Shown: positions 26,909 through 36,781 of the stretch, one piece after another
How positions within the stretch are numbered: position 1 is the stretch's first letter
Layout: the number at the start of each line of letters is the position of its first letter
Source of the DNA: Pseudochrobactrum saccharolyticum
GTDB taxonomy: Bacteria > Pseudomonadota > Alphaproteobacteria > Rhizobiales > Rhizobiaceae
DNA: 64,000 nucleotides
Direction of reading: 5' to 3'
Assembly (NCBI RefSeq): GCF_008801715.1
Contig: NZ_VZPG01000001.1
Span: 496,001-560,000, forward strand
Notes under the pieces: model-generated
The model's input: only the letters and a program-made list of their open reading frames with translations
Told to the model about the DNA's origin: nothing
Databases searched by the model: none
Position numbers and translations under genes: made by a program

Positions 26909-28759
26909 TTATGGCTTAGCAGCAGGATCGGCAGGCTTAGCATCCGGTGCTTTCTCCGGTGCCGTGTCAGGCTTTGCCGGCGCAATATCTTTCACTTCGG
27001 CTTCCGCCGTCTGTGTCAGCCCCTGCTTCAGCTTCTTCTCGATCTTGGCCAATTCTGCCGCTTCAGGCTTACCGGCGATGGCATGGTTCCACTGGAAAGT
27101 CGCTTCCAGCCCGCGCCCTGCCTGCCAATAGGCATCGCCCAGATGATCATTGATTGTCGGATCTTCAGGCCGTAGTTTAACTGCCTTTTCAAGCTCAACA
27201 ACGGCCTCATTATAACGGCCAAGCTTGTAATAGGCCCAGCCAAGGGAATCGACGATATAACCGTCCTGCGGACGCATCTCGACAGCCTTGCGGATCATCT
27301 GCAAAGCTTCTTCCAGATTTTCACCGCGATCGACCCATGAATAACCGAGATAATTCATCACCTGCGGCTGGTTCGGAAACAGCTCCAGTGCTTTGCGGAA
27401 ATTAGGTTCAGCCTTATCCCACTGTTTCAGGCGCTCATAAGCAATGCCGCGCTGATAGAAAACCGGCCAGTCCTGACGTACAGGTGATTTAAGTTCCGCA
27501 ACGGCCTGATCGTAAGTCTTTGCCGCATTTGCCCAATCTTCTTTCTGGGCATAAACACCGCCCAGCGCCAGATAGGAACGGTTGTCCTTATCATTGCTGC
27601 GCAGATTGTTTTTCAGATGCTCAATCGCCTCATCCGGCTTGTCTGTTTCAGCCAGATTAAGCGCCAGCTGCATTTCCGCATCGCGCTTATAAGGCGATTT
27701 ATCCGCAACGCGGCCGTAATATTTAATCGCTTTTTCCGGCTGGCGCAGTTTGGCAGCAATATCGCCAAGCTGGAACAATGTAGCGTCATTATTCTCGCGC
27801 AGCTCACCGGACATTTGCAGATAAATGGTTGCAAAAGCCTCTGCACCGCCGCGGTTAATCGCGGTGCCCAAAGAATACAGAACCTCAGCCGCGCCCTGCT
27901 GCGGACTGCGCATCTGCGGATCAAGCTTTTCACCGTCTTCAAGCTTCTGGCGTACTTCGCGCAGGATCACGCGGCCGCTGAGAATTTGCTCGGCATCTTC
28001 CACCAGTTTGATTGCACCGGCTTTATCGCCCTGACGCTGTTTGAAATCGGCATAAGCGTAAATGATGCGCTCATAAGTATCGGGCGCAGCGCTGCCGCCT
28101 TCTTTATCAGCCACAGCCTGCGCATAAAACTTATCCGCAGCCTTGGTCTGACCGGCGCTGTCTGCAATCAATGCCGATGTGTAGGTTTTGAAAAGATCGT
28201 ACCAGACCGGTCCATCAAGCTTATCCACCGCTGCCAGCGCGTCTTTCGGGCGACCTTCGCCGTAGAATGTCCATGCCGTCATCAGGCCGGTTGCTAAGCG
28301 ATCCATTTCTGACTGCTGGGTGAGCTTCAGATTGGTGCGGGCAGTGCGGTAATGTTTGTCGTTGAAAGCCTTGATCGCCAGAATAATACGGGAGAAACGC
28401 TCGACTTCCGGCTCATTTTTGAGCGCGCGGGCAAAGGGCAGCGCTTCGTCCAGCTGACCGTCGGTCAGATAGGACAGCAACAGGTCACGCTTCATCGGCT
28501 GGTTTGACGGATCAAATGCCAGTGCCTGACGATAATAAGCGATGGCTACAGGAAGATTATTGTCGATCTCGGCAATGCGACCGGCCAGATAGGCACCAGG
28601 GAAAGAGCCTGCACGCGAGACAATCACCGGCTCGTCTGTCGACACCGCTGTCTTTGCCGCAGATGCAGCATAGGCCGCGCCGGAGACACCACTTGTGAAA
28701 GCCGCCCCTGCCATCAAAGCGAAAACCAGAGCACACGCTTTAACTGTATTCCGCCGCAT
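26909..28759 (-). CDS. Exported tetratricopeptide-repeat protein
   Basis: A 616-residue protein with a signal peptide (MRRNTVKACALVFALMAGAAF, cleavage likely near AAYA at about residue 31) and a long array of TPR units from about residue 55 to 560, such as PVAIAYYRQALAFDPSNQPM and YNEAVVELEKAVKLRPEDPTINDHLGDAYW. The tail after residue 575 is rich in Ala, Pro and Lys. TPR arrays bind partner proteins; a periplasmic scaffold role, perhaps in envelope assembly, is inference. I prefer ATG 28759, which has AGGGGA seven bases upstream, over the in-frame ATG 18 bases earlier. Confidence 0.9.
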   Translation of the reverse strand: MRRNTVKACALVFALMAGAAFTSGVSGAAYAASAAKTAVSTDEPVIVSRAGSFPGAYLAGRIAEIDNNLPVAIAYYRQALAFDPSNQPMKRDLLLSYLTDGQLDEALPFARALKNEPEVERFSRIILAIKAFNDKHYRTARTNLKLTQQSEMDRLATGLMTAWTFYGEGRPKDALAAVDKLDGPVWYDLFKTYTSALIADSAGQTKAADKFYAQAVADKEGGSAAPDTYERIIYAYADFKQRQGDKAGAIKLVEDAEQILSGRVILREVRQKLEDGEKLDPQMRSPQQGAAEVLYSLGTAINRGGAEAFATIYLQMSGELRENNDATLFQLGDIAAKLRQPEKAIKYYGRVADKSPYKRDAEMQLALNLAETDKPDEAIEHLKNNLRSNDKDNRSYLALGGVYAQKEDWANAAKTYDQAVAELKSPVRQDWPVFYQRGIAYERLKQWDKAEPNFRKALELFPNQPQVMNYLGYSWVDRGENLEEALQMIRKAVEMRPQDGYIVDSLGWAYYKLGRYNEAVVELEKAVKLRPEDPTINDHLGDAYWQAGRGLEATFQWNHAIAGKPEAAELAKIEKKLKQGLTQTAEAEVKDIAPAKPDTAPEKAPDAKPADPAAKP

Positions 28760-28777
28760 CGGCACTTCCCCTTGCAT

Positions 28778-28880
28778 TTATAGAGCATTTCCAATTTTGA
28801 AACAGAAGGAATGCTCTATCTCTTTATTTTACACATTTCCTGACGCAAAACCGGTTGCCACTTTTGCTGGAAATGCTCTG
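28778..28880. repeat. Dispersed AGAGC/GCTCT palindrome, GCATTTCC type
   Basis: TAGAGCATTTCC (28781-28792) pairs with GGAATGCTCTA (28808-28818); a further inverted match GGAAATGCTC lies at 28869-28878 after CAAAACCGGTTGCCACTTT. It sits upstream of the TPR gene and between two minus-strand genes. Related copies occur near 35142, 36608, 43843, 57831 and 63181. Confidence 0.7.
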
Positions 28881-28997
28881 GTCTGGCTTATTTCCGAAAC
28901 AAACACACCATCCGGCCATGTCGTGGTTTTTATATGGCCGGAGAAAAGGGTATTTCAAAGTCCGGTACCGGAAATATGCGCCGGTACCGGTCAATAA

Positions 28998-30020
28998 TCA
29001 GTTTACACGGCTGATGCAGAAATCAATCACATCAATCAGAGCATCTTTTTGCGGGCTCTGCGGCAGCGGCGCCAGTGCATCACGGGCGATTTCGCCAAAA
29101 TGACGCGCACGCTGTACGGTATCGGCAATTGAACCATGCTTGGTCATCAGGCCGATAGCCTTCTGCAAGGCTTCATCATCATTATTGCCCTGCTCAATGG
29201 ATGACTTCCAGAAAGCACGTTCGTCTTCGGAACCACGGCGATAGCTGAGCAGTAGCGGCATGGTGATTTTCCCTTCACGGAAATCATCACCCACATTCTT
29301 GCCGAGATCCGCAGCCGAACCGCCATAATCCAGCGCATCATCAATCAGCTGGAAAGCAAGACCGAGATTAAGACCATAGGAGCGCAGTGCCAGACGCTGT
29401 GCACGCGGAGCATCGGCGATGATCGGACCGACTTCGGCAGCAGCAGAGAACAGCGCCGCAGTCTTGGCTTTGATAACGGCCAGATATTCGTCTTCCGTGG
29501 TTTCCATATTTTTAGCGGCGGCGAGCTGCATCACTTCACCTTCGGCAATCACCGAAGCCGAAGTTGCCAGCACATCCAGCGCGTCAAGCGAGCCGACATC
29601 CACCATCATTTTGAAAGCCTGGCCGAGCAGGAAATCGCCGACCAGAACGCTGGCCTGATTGCCCCAGATCATCCGCGCGGTGCTTTTGCCGCGACGCAGA
29701 TCGCTCTCATCCACCACATCATCATGGAGAAGCGTTGCCGTGTGCATGAATTCAACGCTGGTTGCGAGCTGCACGTGACCTTCGCCCTCATAGCCGAACA
29801 TGGCTGCAGCAGCGAGCGTCATCATCGGACGCAAACGCTTACCACCCGATGAAATCAGATGATTGGCCACTTCCGGTATCATCTCAACATCAGAACCGGC
29901 CTTGGACAGGATAAGCGCATTGACACGTCCCATATCCGCTTTCGTCAGATCAACCAGCTTCTGAATGGACGCCTGCTGATTTTTTTTCTCATCGAGATTG
30001 AGAACCACACCCAATGCCAT
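28998..30020 (-). CDS. ispB: Polyprenyl (octa/deca/nonaprenyl) diphosphate synthase
   Basis: Makes the long isoprenoid tail of ubiquinone by adding isopentenyl units to an allylic starter. The 340-residue trans-type prenyltransferase has the first aspartate-rich motif in LLHDDVVDESD (D100-D104), followed by RRGKST, and the second in LIDDALD (D227-D231). Chain length cannot be decided from motifs; alphaproteobacteria commonly make Q10. The ATG at 30020 has CTGGAGAT just before it. It is divergent from a methyltransferase gene across 273 bases. Confidence 0.93.
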   Translation of the reverse strand: MALGVVLNLDEKKNQQASIQKLVDLTKADMGRVNALILSKAGSDVEMIPEVANHLISSGGKRLRPMMTLAAAAMFGYEGEGHVQLATSVEFMHTATLLHDDVVDESDLRRGKSTARMIWGNQASVLVGDFLLGQAFKMMVDVGSLDALDVLATSASVIAEGEVMQLAAAKNMETTEDEYLAVIKAKTAALFSAAAEVGPIIADAPRAQRLALRSYGLNLGLAFQLIDDALDYGGSAADLGKNVGDDFREGKITMPLLLSYRRGSEDERAFWKSSIEQGNNDDEALQKAIGLMTKHGSIADTVQRARHFGEIARDALAPLPQSPQKDALIDVIDFCISRVN

Positions 30021-30293
30021 ATCTCCAGTTCACGCGGCCTGATAATGAGACCCGTTTTATAGCCACACATTATTCAAGGCGGCCTTTATGCTCAAGCGTC
30101 AAATGCACCAAAAGCCGTGCTAAAGGCAAGTGTTGCGAGCTGCAACACAACACAATAAAGCATATTCTGCTGATATAAGATGTCAAATTGCTGTCAGCAA
30201 ACAGAAATGCGGCTTTCACCGCCTCTATACAGAATCGGTTAAAGCCGGTTTGATCGCTTTCAGTCTGCAACAAGTCAGGAAATTGCCGTCTTT

Positions 30294-31076
30294 ATGTCTG
30301 CTCCGTTCAGCTCTCTGCCCTATGGCGAAACTCTCGATGCCTTTCACCGTGGTGCATTCTATCTGGTGCAGCCATCCGCAAAAGGCCACCGTTCGGGGAT
30401 TGATGCCATGATTTTGGCAAGTGCGGTACCAGCGGATTTTAAAGGCAAAGTTGCGGATCTTGGTGCCGGTGCCGGTGCGGCAGGACTGGCCGTTGCTTCA
30501 CGCTGCGCAAACACAGATGTCACCCTGATTGAGCGTTCACCGGAAATGCTGCTCTATGCGGAAAAATCCTGCGCATTGTCCGAGAATACCCACATGCATG
30601 GCCGTCTGTCATGCCTGCAGGCTGATGTGACCATGACCGGCCCTGCCCGTCATGAAGCAGGGCTGACTGATAATCAGTTTGACTATGTGATTATGAACCC
30701 GCCTTTCAACCAGAGCCATGACCGTGCCACGCCGGACGATTTAAAGGCACAGGCGCATGTGATGCATCAGGGCATGTTTGAAAGCTGGATACGCACAGCA
30801 TCGGGCATTTTACGTCCGCGCGGGCATATTGCGATTATCGCACGTCCCGCCAATCTGAATGAAATTCTGTCTGCGATGGAGCGCCGTTTTGGCGGCATCG
30901 CAATTGTTCCGCTCTATGCCAGACCGGATGAACCGGCCATCCGTGTCGTAATTACGGGCATAAAAGGCAGTCGCGCTCCGGTTTTCCTTGCGCCGCCGTT
31001 AATTTTGCATAAAAGTTCCGGCCATGAATTTACGCCACGTGCAGAAAGCCTCATTAATGGTTGCGACAACCTGTAA
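30294..31076 (+). CDS. TrmN6/YfiC-like adenine N6-methyltransferase
   Basis: A 260-residue SAM-dependent methyltransferase with the cofactor motif [13 protein letters not shown] (about residues 53-65) and the catalytic NPPF motif at 135-138, characteristic of adenine-N6 enzymes such as the one modifying A37 of tRNA-Val. The early segment [13 protein letters not shown] is typical of the YfiC group. The exact RNA substrate is not proven. ATG 30294 lacks a strong ribosome-binding site (AGGAAATTGCC further up). It is transcribed away from ispB and toward nhaA. Confidence 0.85.
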   Translation: MSAPFSSLPYGETLDAFHRGAFYLVQPSAKGHRSGIDAMILASAVPADFKGKVADLGAGAGAAGLAVASRCANTDVTLIERSPEMLLYAEKSCALSENTHMHGRLSCLQADVTMTGPARHEAGLTDNQFDYVIMNPPFNQSHDRATPDDLKAQAHVMHQGMFESWIRTASGILRPRGHIAIIARPANLNEILSAMERRFGGIAIVPLYARPDEPAIRVVITGIKGSRAPVFLAPPLILHKSSGHEFTPRAESLINGCDNL

Positions 31077-31228
31077 CGGTTGTTGTTCAGGAGGACGGAG
31101 CACATTTTCCCGAAAACACGGACTGTCCGAACAGGTCTTTCGCTCTATTTAAAGCGCGGAACTCTGAGGACAGATCAAGGGTTGAGCGTTGTCAAAACGC
31201 TGCCCGCAAAGAAAAAGGCCGATACCGG

Positions 31229-32410
31229 ATGACACAAAGCCAGACCAAGCGCCCCTTCTCAACGCTCCGCCATTGGCTCGACAGTGAATCCGCCAGCGGT
31301 ATTGTACTAATGATTACAGCGGCGCTTGCTTTGATCGTCGCCAACTCCCCGTTATCAGCCACGTATTTTCAGGTTCTGGAGAGCAAGCTCGGCCCGATGA
31401 GCGTTCTGCACTGGATTAATGACGCGCTGATGGCCGTCTTCTTTCTTCTCGTTGGCCTCGAAATCAAACGTGAATTTCTCGACGGCCAGCTTGCCAGCTG
31501 GTCGAACCGTGCTTTACCGGGCATTGCCGCCGCTGGTGGCGTGATTGTTCCGGCACTGGTTTTTGCCGGTTTTAACTGGTCAAATCCGGAAACCATTCGC
31601 GGCTGGGCTATTCCGTCGGCAACCGATATTGCCTTTGCACTTGGTGTGCTGTCGCTGCTCGGCCCACGCGTACCAACCAGTCTGAAAGTCTTTCTGGCAA
31701 CACTCGCCATTCTTGACGACCTTGCGGCCGTTGCGATTATCGCCGTATTTTACACCGCCGATATTGCCACGCTCTATCTCGCCGGTGCTGCCGGTATTTT
31801 TGCGCTGATGTTTATTCTGAACAAGATGGGCATTATGCGCCTCACCCCATATCTGATCCTCGGTGCCGTGCTTTGGTATTTTGTACTGCGCTCCGGTGTT
31901 CATGCAACGGTTGCCGGTGTGCTGACCGCGCTGACTATTCCGATCAAGCCGGCACTTGGCCGTCCTGATGATATGAGCTCTCCGCTGCACACGCTGGAAC
32001 ATGCGCTGGCAAAATGGGTCGGCTTTGTCATTGTACCGATCTTCGGTTTTGCCAATGCAGGCGTTTCCTTCGCCGGCATGAGCCCGTCGATCCTAGGTGA
32101 CTCGCTCACACTCGGCATTGCGCTCGGCCTGTTTGTCGGCAAGCAGTTTGGCGTCTTCGGTGCGGCATGGATCGCTATTCGTGCAGGGATTGCCACCAAG
32201 CCGATGGGCGCAAGCTGGACACAGCTCTATGGCGTGGCACTGCTCTGCGGTATTGGCTTTACCATGAGCCTGTTCATCGGCCTGCTGTCCTTTGACAATG
32301 ACCTGCTGCACAGCGAGACCAAGATTGGTGTTCTGCTCGGCTCCCTGCTCTCCGCCGTTTGTGGCTGGGCATTGCTGCGCATTTCCACACGCAACCGCGC
32401 TGTAAAATAA
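31229..32410 (+). CDS. nhaA: Na+/H+ antiporter NhaA
   Basis: Exports sodium (or lithium) in exchange for protons at alkaline or salty conditions. I place the start at ATG 31229, giving 393 residues as in classical NhaA; an upstream in-frame extension to 31061 overlaps the preceding gene and is not family-like. The protein has 12 predicted membrane segments; the ion-binding aspartates lie in [17 protein letters not shown] (about residues 160-175), and the [11 protein letters not shown] loop and [10 protein letters not shown] near the end are hallmarks. A strong hairpin follows the stop. Confidence 0.95.
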   Translation: MTQSQTKRPFSTLRHWLDSESASGIVLMITAALALIVANSPLSATYFQVLESKLGPMSVLHWINDALMAVFFLLVGLEIKREFLDGQLASWSNRALPGIAAAGGVIVPALVFAGFNWSNPETIRGWAIPSATDIAFALGVLSLLGPRVPTSLKVFLATLAILDDLAAVAIIAVFYTADIATLYLAGAAGIFALMFILNKMGIMRLTPYLILGAVLWYFVLRSGVHATVAGVLTALTIPIKPALGRPDDMSSPLHTLEHALAKWVGFVIVPIFGFANAGVSFAGMSPSILGDSLTLGIALGLFVGKQFGVFGAAWIAIRAGIATKPMGASWTQLYGVALLCGIGFTMSLFIGLLSFDNDLLHSETKIGVLLGSLLSAVCGWALLRISTRNRAVK

Positions 32411-32418
32411 CAGGTTCA

Positions 32419-32460
32419 GTTTTCACCCGCTGCAGCTATAACAGCGGGTGAAAACTATTT
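32419..32460 (+). terminator. Terminator after nhaA
   Basis: GTTTTCACCCGCTG (32419-32432) and its perfect 14-base complement CAGCGGGTGAAAAC (32442-32455), followed by TATTTTA. It makes a start at GTG 32448 for the next gene unlikely. Confidence 0.8.
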
Positions 32461-32492
32461 TATCGTCTGCTTTTTCACACCGGAGATTTTCA

Positions 32493-33347
32493 GTGCCGTC
32501 ACTCATCAGCCGTGTTATCCCGCGTCGCTTCCGGGCTTCCGTTGTTGAAATTCCGGTTGTCCGGCTGAGCGGTGCGATCATGACCGGCAACAGCCCTCTA
32601 CGACAAAATCTGTCGCTTGAAGGCATCGCGGTTCAGCTGGAAAAAGCTTTTGACAACAAACACAGTCCTGCTGTGGCGCTGAGTATTAATTCTCCCGGTG
32701 GCTCACCGGTACAATCACGGCTGATCTATAAGCGTATCCGCGATCTGGCCGAAGAAAAGAACAAGAAAGTCCATGTCTTTGTTGAGGATGTGGCGGCTTC
32801 CGGCGGCTATATGATCGCCATTGCCGGAGACGAAATTATTGCTGATCCGTCTTCCATTCTGGGTTCGATCGGCGTGGTTTCCGCTTCCTTTGGCTTTACC
32901 GAACTCATCAAGAAAATCGGCGTTGAACGCCGCGTGCACACAGCCGGTAAAAACAAAGCCACGATGGATCCGTTTCAGCCGGAAAAAGCATCGGATGTCG
33001 AACATATCAAAGCGCTGCAACTGGAAATTCACCAGACCTTTATTGATATGGTGAAAGAGCGCCGCGGCAGTAAATTGCAGGACAATGACGATCTTTTCAC
33101 CGGTCAGTTCTGGACAGGTATTACGGCTTTGCAGCTCGGGCTGATTGATGGTCTTGATGATATGCGCTCACATCTGCGCAAGCTCTATGGCGAAAAAACC
33201 AAGCTTAATCTGATCCAGCCTTCGCGCGGACTGCTGGGGCGCAAAAGTACCGGCGGTATTTCTCATGCGCAAATGCTTGGCGCAGCAGGCGACAGCCTGA
33301 TGAATGTACTCGAAGAAAAAGCTCTTTGGTCACGCTATGGCCTGTAA
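32493..33347 (+). CDS. S49-family serine protease (SppA/SohB-like)
   Basis: Peptidases of family S49 degrade signal peptides or membrane-protein fragments at the inner membrane. I place the start at GTG 32493, eight bases past GGAG, instead of GTG 32448 inside the nhaA terminator; this gives 284 residues. The catalytic Ser is in VEDVAASGGYMIAIAGDEI (about residues 92-110) and the Lys candidate in the later KNKATMDPFQPEK region. The SPGGSPVQSR block near 68 is conserved. No clear membrane anchor is visible, so it is a short SohB/SppA-like member. Confidence 0.9.
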   Translation: MPSLISRVIPRRFRASVVEIPVVRLSGAIMTGNSPLRQNLSLEGIAVQLEKAFDNKHSPAVALSINSPGGSPVQSRLIYKRIRDLAEEKNKKVHVFVEDVAASGGYMIAIAGDEIIADPSSILGSIGVVSASFGFTELIKKIGVERRVHTAGKNKATMDPFQPEKASDVEHIKALQLEIHQTFIDMVKERRGSKLQDNDDLFTGQFWTGITALQLGLIDGLDDMRSHLRKLYGEKTKLNLIQPSRGLLGRKSTGGISHAQMLGAAGDSLMNVLEEKALWSRYGL

Positions 33348-33460
33348 CAGGCTTATGTTATCATAATATCATCAGAATAAGATGCTATAAGAGCTTCTTG
33401 AAACGAGGTTACAGCCTGATTAAATCAACAGGCATGTTATTTTTCCGGAAAGGAGCCGGT

Positions 33461-33649
33461 ATGCCACAGCTGATTTTTCTGATCCTTCTGGTTGCAGCTG
33501 CGATCTATGGCTATCGCTCCTTCAAGCGCGAAGCGGCGCGTGTTTCCCAAAAAGTCCGTCAGGCCGAACAGGAAGCCCGCACAGGTGCCAGCGGCACACT
33601 GGTACGCGACCCGAAAACCGGTGTTTACCGTCCGGCAGATAAAGACTGA
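33461..33649 (+). CDS. Small single-span membrane protein
   Basis: A 62-residue protein starting at ATG 33461, six bases after AAAGGAGC. It has one hydrophobic segment at residues 3-14 (QLIFLILLVAAAIYGY), then a basic/acidic helix (SFKREAARVSQKVRQAEQEA), and ends in TLVRDPKTGVYRPADKD. This TLVRDPxTGVYRP ending recurs in short alphaproteobacterial membrane proteins, but no function is known to me. It precedes ispE by nine bases and may share its transcript. Confidence 0.8.
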   Translation: MPQLIFLILLVAAAIYGYRSFKREAARVSQKVRQAEQEARTGASGTLVRDPKTGVYRPADKD

Positions 33650-33658
33650 TCCTAAAGC

Positions 33659-34582
33659 ATGCCAGATATTTTAGCTTCACAGGCAGCGAGCCAACAGACT
33701 GCCTCACATCTTCGCGCCACAGCCTATGCCAAGCTTAATCTGGCGTTGCACGTGACCGGACGGCGCGAGGACGGCTATCATCTGCTGGATACGCTTGTTG
33801 CCTTTGCCGATTACGGTGACGAACTCACCGTTTCCTCTGCACAGGAAGACAGTTTTACGCTTTCCGGCCGCTTTGGTGCGGGGCTGCCAGCCAATGGCGA
33901 CAATCTTGTTTTAAAAGCGCGTGATCTTCTGCGCGCGCATTTTCCGCAGCACAGCTCCGGCGTTGCCATTCATCTGGAAAAAAATCTCCCGGTTGCCTCC
34001 GGTATCGGCGGCGGGTCAAGCGATGCCGCCACAGTGCTGGCACTGCTTATGCGCCTGTGGAATATCGAAGCGGAACAGGCTTTGCTTGAGCAGATTTGCC
34101 TTCAGCTTGGTGCCGATGTGCCGATGTGCTTGCATGGTCAGCTCAACGGCGGTGCATTGATTGCCAAGGGCATCGGTGAAGACGTGCAAAGGCTGACCGG
34201 CCTGCCAATGCTGTCACTGGTGCTTGTGAATGACGGAACAGCAATTTCCACGCCGCAGATTTTCAAACATATGCAGAAGCGTGATAATCCTGCACTGCCG
34301 GAACTGACACGCTTGAATAGTCAGGCGGAGCTTTGCAACTTCCTGCAATCAACCCGCAATGATCTATTGCCGCCTGCTGCAGAACTTGCACCACAATTGC
34401 CGGAAATTCTGCAGGTTTTGCGGGACAGCGGCGCACAATATGCGCAAATGTCCGGCTCAGGCGCGACCTGCTTCGGCATTTATGATACAGCGGATCAGGC
34501 GCAACAGGCGGCAATGCATTTGCAACAGCACAATCCGCATTGGTTTGTCTGCGCAACCACGACCCTGTCCGACAAGATTTAA
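33659..34582 (+). CDS. ispE: 4-diphosphocytidyl-2-C-methyl-D-erythritol kinase
   Basis: Phosphorylates CDP-methylerythritol with ATP in the non-mevalonate isoprenoid pathway. The 307-residue GHMP kinase has the substrate motif AKLNLALHVTGRREDGYH (about residues 24-41), the ATP loop PVASGIGGGSSDAA (111-124), and the third motif MSGSGATCFGIY near residue 264. It starts nine bases after the small membrane-protein gene and is followed 12 bases later by the MoaB-like gene, so the three are likely one transcript. Confidence 0.95.
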   Translation: MPDILASQAASQQTASHLRATAYAKLNLALHVTGRREDGYHLLDTLVAFADYGDELTVSSAQEDSFTLSGRFGAGLPANGDNLVLKARDLLRAHFPQHSSGVAIHLEKNLPVASGIGGGSSDAATVLALLMRLWNIEAEQALLEQICLQLGADVPMCLHGQLNGGALIAKGIGEDVQRLTGLPMLSLVLVNDGTAISTPQIFKHMQKRDNPALPELTRLNSQAELCNFLQSTRNDLLPPAAELAPQLPEILQVLRDSGAQYAQMSGSGATCFGIYDTADQAQQAAMHLQQHNPHWFVCATTTLSDKI

Positions 34583-34594
34583 CCGGAGACAGCC

Positions 34595-35143
34595 ATGTCC
34601 GATACAGCCAAAGCCGAGCGTCCGTTCATTCCGGTGGGTATTGCGGTACTGACGGTTTCAGACAGCCGGACATTGGAAACAGATACATCCGGTGCATTTC
34701 TTGCCTCCCGTATTGAAGAGGCAGGCCATCTGCTGCGTGACCGGCAGATCGTGACTGATGATGCTGCAAAAATTCGCGAGCTGGTTGTGCAATGGTCCAA
34801 AGATCCGGCAATTGATGTAGTGATTACCACCGGCGGCACCGGCTTCACCGGACGCGATGTGACACCTGACGCCTTGGAGCCGGTCTTCGACAAACGTATG
34901 GACGGGTTTTCGGTTATCTTCCATCAGCAGTCCTATGCCAAGATCGGTACTTCCACGATCCAGTCCCGCGCAACTGCCGGTCTCATCAACCAGACATTTG
35001 TTTTTGTCCTGCCGGGTTCCGGCGGCGCTTGCCGCGATGCATGGGACGGTATTCTCGCCCAGCAGCTCGACTATCGTCACCGCCCGTGCAATTTCGTTGA
35101 AATCATGCCGCGCCTTGATGAACATTTGAAACGCAAAAGCTAG
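34595..35143 (+). CDS. moaB: Molybdenum cofactor biosynthesis protein B
   Basis: A 182-residue MogA/MoaB-fold protein; the family binds molybdopterin and may adenylate it before metal insertion. The binding loop TTGGTGFTGRDVTPDALEP (about residues 79-97) and the AVLTVSDSR strand near residue 18 are canonical. The length and the C-terminal LPGSGGACRDAWDGIL region fit MoaB. GGAGACAGCC precedes ATG 34595. Its TAG stop lies inside the first arm of a dispersed palindrome that begins at 35142. Confidence 0.93.
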   Translation: MSDTAKAERPFIPVGIAVLTVSDSRTLETDTSGAFLASRIEEAGHLLRDRQIVTDDAAKIRELVVQWSKDPAIDVVITTGGTGFTGRDVTPDALEPVFDKRMDGFSVIFHQQSYAKIGTSTIQSRATAGLINQTFVFVLPGSGGACRDAWDGILAQQLDYRHRPCNFVEIMPRLDEHLKRKS

Positions 35144-35248
35144 AGCATAATTCCTTAAGCTGGGATCGGTTTAAAGTGAAATTATGCTCTAATTTTAAAA
35201 GTGTTAGAGCGACCTTTGTGTGTCAGGTCTGGCACACGGCGCTCTAAT
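35142..35248. repeat. Dispersed AGAGC/GCTCT double palindrome
   Basis: TAGAGCATAATT (35142-35153) pairs with AATTATGCTCTA (35181-35192), and TTAGAGCG (35205-35212) with CGCTCTAA (35241-35248). The same two-stem design, with nearly the same arms, occurs at 57831-57923. It overlaps the moaB stop codon. Confidence 0.8.
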
Positions 35249-35413
35249 TGCGAAAAAGACATAAATTAAGTTCTTGCTTTGTTCTTATTTTCAGATTAAA
35301 TTTGAACCATAAACGGCGCATCAGAGTCGCACATTTCGCGCTGTATTCATTGCTTCATTTTAATTGTTTTGCTCCGGTCATGCTGTCACGGCATTTCCGG
35401 CAAGGAGAAAGCT

Positions 35414-36598
35414 ATGGCAATTTTACAGGAGGTTTTCGGACCAGCCGATCAGGCCGTCTTCTCCCGTTCGGCTGTCTTCGGATCGGAGCGCACGGATCAG
35501 GCAAATGCTATTGTTGACGGCACCGGCTTGCGGATTGACCACAGCCGTCGTCGCGGACGTGGTGCAGGTATCAATCCTTCCGGCCGGTTTGAAAGTCAGA
35601 CACGCATCGACAGTGATGACGGCTGGAACTCTCTGGAAGAGCTGGAGCCGTTCAAGACAGAAGTCCAAATCGAAAAGCCGCGCACCATTATCACCCGTAA
35701 TGACTCACCGGATATTAATTTTGACCGCTCAATCAATCCTTATCGCGGTTGCGAGCATGGCTGTATTTATTGCTTTGCCCGCCCTACCCACAGCTATATG
35801 GGACTGTCTGCCGGCCTTGATTTTGAAACCAAACTCTTTGCAAAGCCGGATGCAGCACGGTTGCTGGAAAAGGAACTTTCCAAAGCCGGTTATACTCCCA
35901 AGACGATCGCCATTGGCACCAATACAGACCCTTATCAGCCGGTAGAAAAAAAATGGCGGATTATGCGGGATATATTGAGTGTGCTGGATGCCGCCAATCA
36001 TCCGGTCGGCATCGTCACCAAATCCGCACTGGTTACCCGCGACATTGATATTCTGGGTTCGATGGCCGAGCGTGTTCTGGCAAAGGTTGCCCTCTCTGTC
36101 ACCACGATGGATGCCAAATTAGCACGGAATATGGAGCCGCGTGCCTCAACACCGGGATTGCGCTTACAGGCCATCCGGCAGCTGAATGAAGCAGGTATTC
36201 CGGTATCGGTGATGCTTGGCCCTGTGATCCCCGGCATCAACGACCACGAGATTGAACGTATATTGGATGCCGCCTATGCGATGGGCGCACGCGAGGCGGG
36301 ATATGTCTTGCTGCGCCTGCCTTATGAGGTCGCGCCACTCTTCAAGGATTGGCTGCTGCAGCATTTTCCTGACCGTTACCGCCATGTCATGTCCCTGTTG
36401 CGCTCAATGCGCGGCGGCAAGGACTATGATGCGGAATGGGGCAAGCGGATGCGTGGTGATGGTCCTTATGCGTGGCAGATTGGCCGCCGCTTTGAAATTA
36501 CCTGTAAAAAGCTCGGGCTGAATATTCATAAACGGCGCCTGCGTTGTGATCTGTTCACCCCGCCGCAAACAAGCGGTGTTCAGCTCTCGCTTTTCTGA
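35414..36598 (+). CDS. PA0069-family radical SAM protein
   Basis: A 394-residue radical S-adenosylmethionine enzyme of the PA0069 (SplB-like) group, whose reaction is not known. The [4Fe-4S] motif C-x3-C-x2-C is in YRGCEHGCIYCFARP (C113, C117, C120). The upstream RSINPYRG and the following THSYMGLSAGLDFETKLFAKP are family blocks. I choose ATG 35414, eight bases after CAAGGAGAAA, over an ATG 45 bases earlier. The N-terminal basic patch HSRRRGRGAGINPSGRFE (about 43-60) is a usual part of this family. It is followed by a dispersed palindrome and rnhB. Confidence 0.92.
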   Translation: MAILQEVFGPADQAVFSRSAVFGSERTDQANAIVDGTGLRIDHSRRRGRGAGINPSGRFESQTRIDSDDGWNSLEELEPFKTEVQIEKPRTIITRNDSPDINFDRSINPYRGCEHGCIYCFARPTHSYMGLSAGLDFETKLFAKPDAARLLEKELSKAGYTPKTIAIGTNTDPYQPVEKKWRIMRDILSVLDAANHPVGIVTKSALVTRDIDILGSMAERVLAKVALSVTTMDAKLARNMEPRASTPGLRLQAIRQLNEAGIPVSVMLGPVIPGINDHEIERILDAAYAMGAREAGYVLLRLPYEVAPLFKDWLLQHFPDRYRHVMSLLRSMRGGKDYDAEWGKRMRGDGPYAWQIGRRFEITCKKLGLNIHKRRLRCDLFTPPQTSGVQLSLF

Positions 36599-36607
36599 TC
36601 TGCCCTC

Positions 36608-36690
36608 AGAGCGGCTCCAATCAATATCGATACGTTGGAACCGCTCTTTTTCTTTGTTTTCACGCATTTCCGTATGCATCGGAAATGCTC
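36608..36690. repeat. Dispersed palindrome between radical SAM gene and rnhB
   Basis: AGAGCGGCTCC (36608-36618) pairs with GGAACCGCTCT (36637-36647), followed by GCATTTCCG (36664-36672) and CGGAAATGC (36680-36688). Same family as the copies at 28781 and 43843. The T-run after the first stem (TTTTTCTTTG) may also terminate the upstream gene. Confidence 0.75.
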
Positions 36691-36781
36691 CGGCAGATAT
36701 AGGCTGCCCGTCCTTTTGCCGGCAGCCTTCCACATCGTGCCCCCCCCTTTTTGCGATGTGGCTTGCGGAGAATTGGATAGG

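Noticed and set aside
31061-31228. N-terminal extension of NhaA to 31061
   Set aside because: It overlaps the upstream methyltransferase gene and the extra 56 residues do not look like NhaA; ATG 31229 gives the family length.
32448-32492. GTG 32448 as start of the S49 peptidase
   Set aside because: It lies inside the nhaA terminator hairpin, and GTG 32493 has a well-spaced GGAG.
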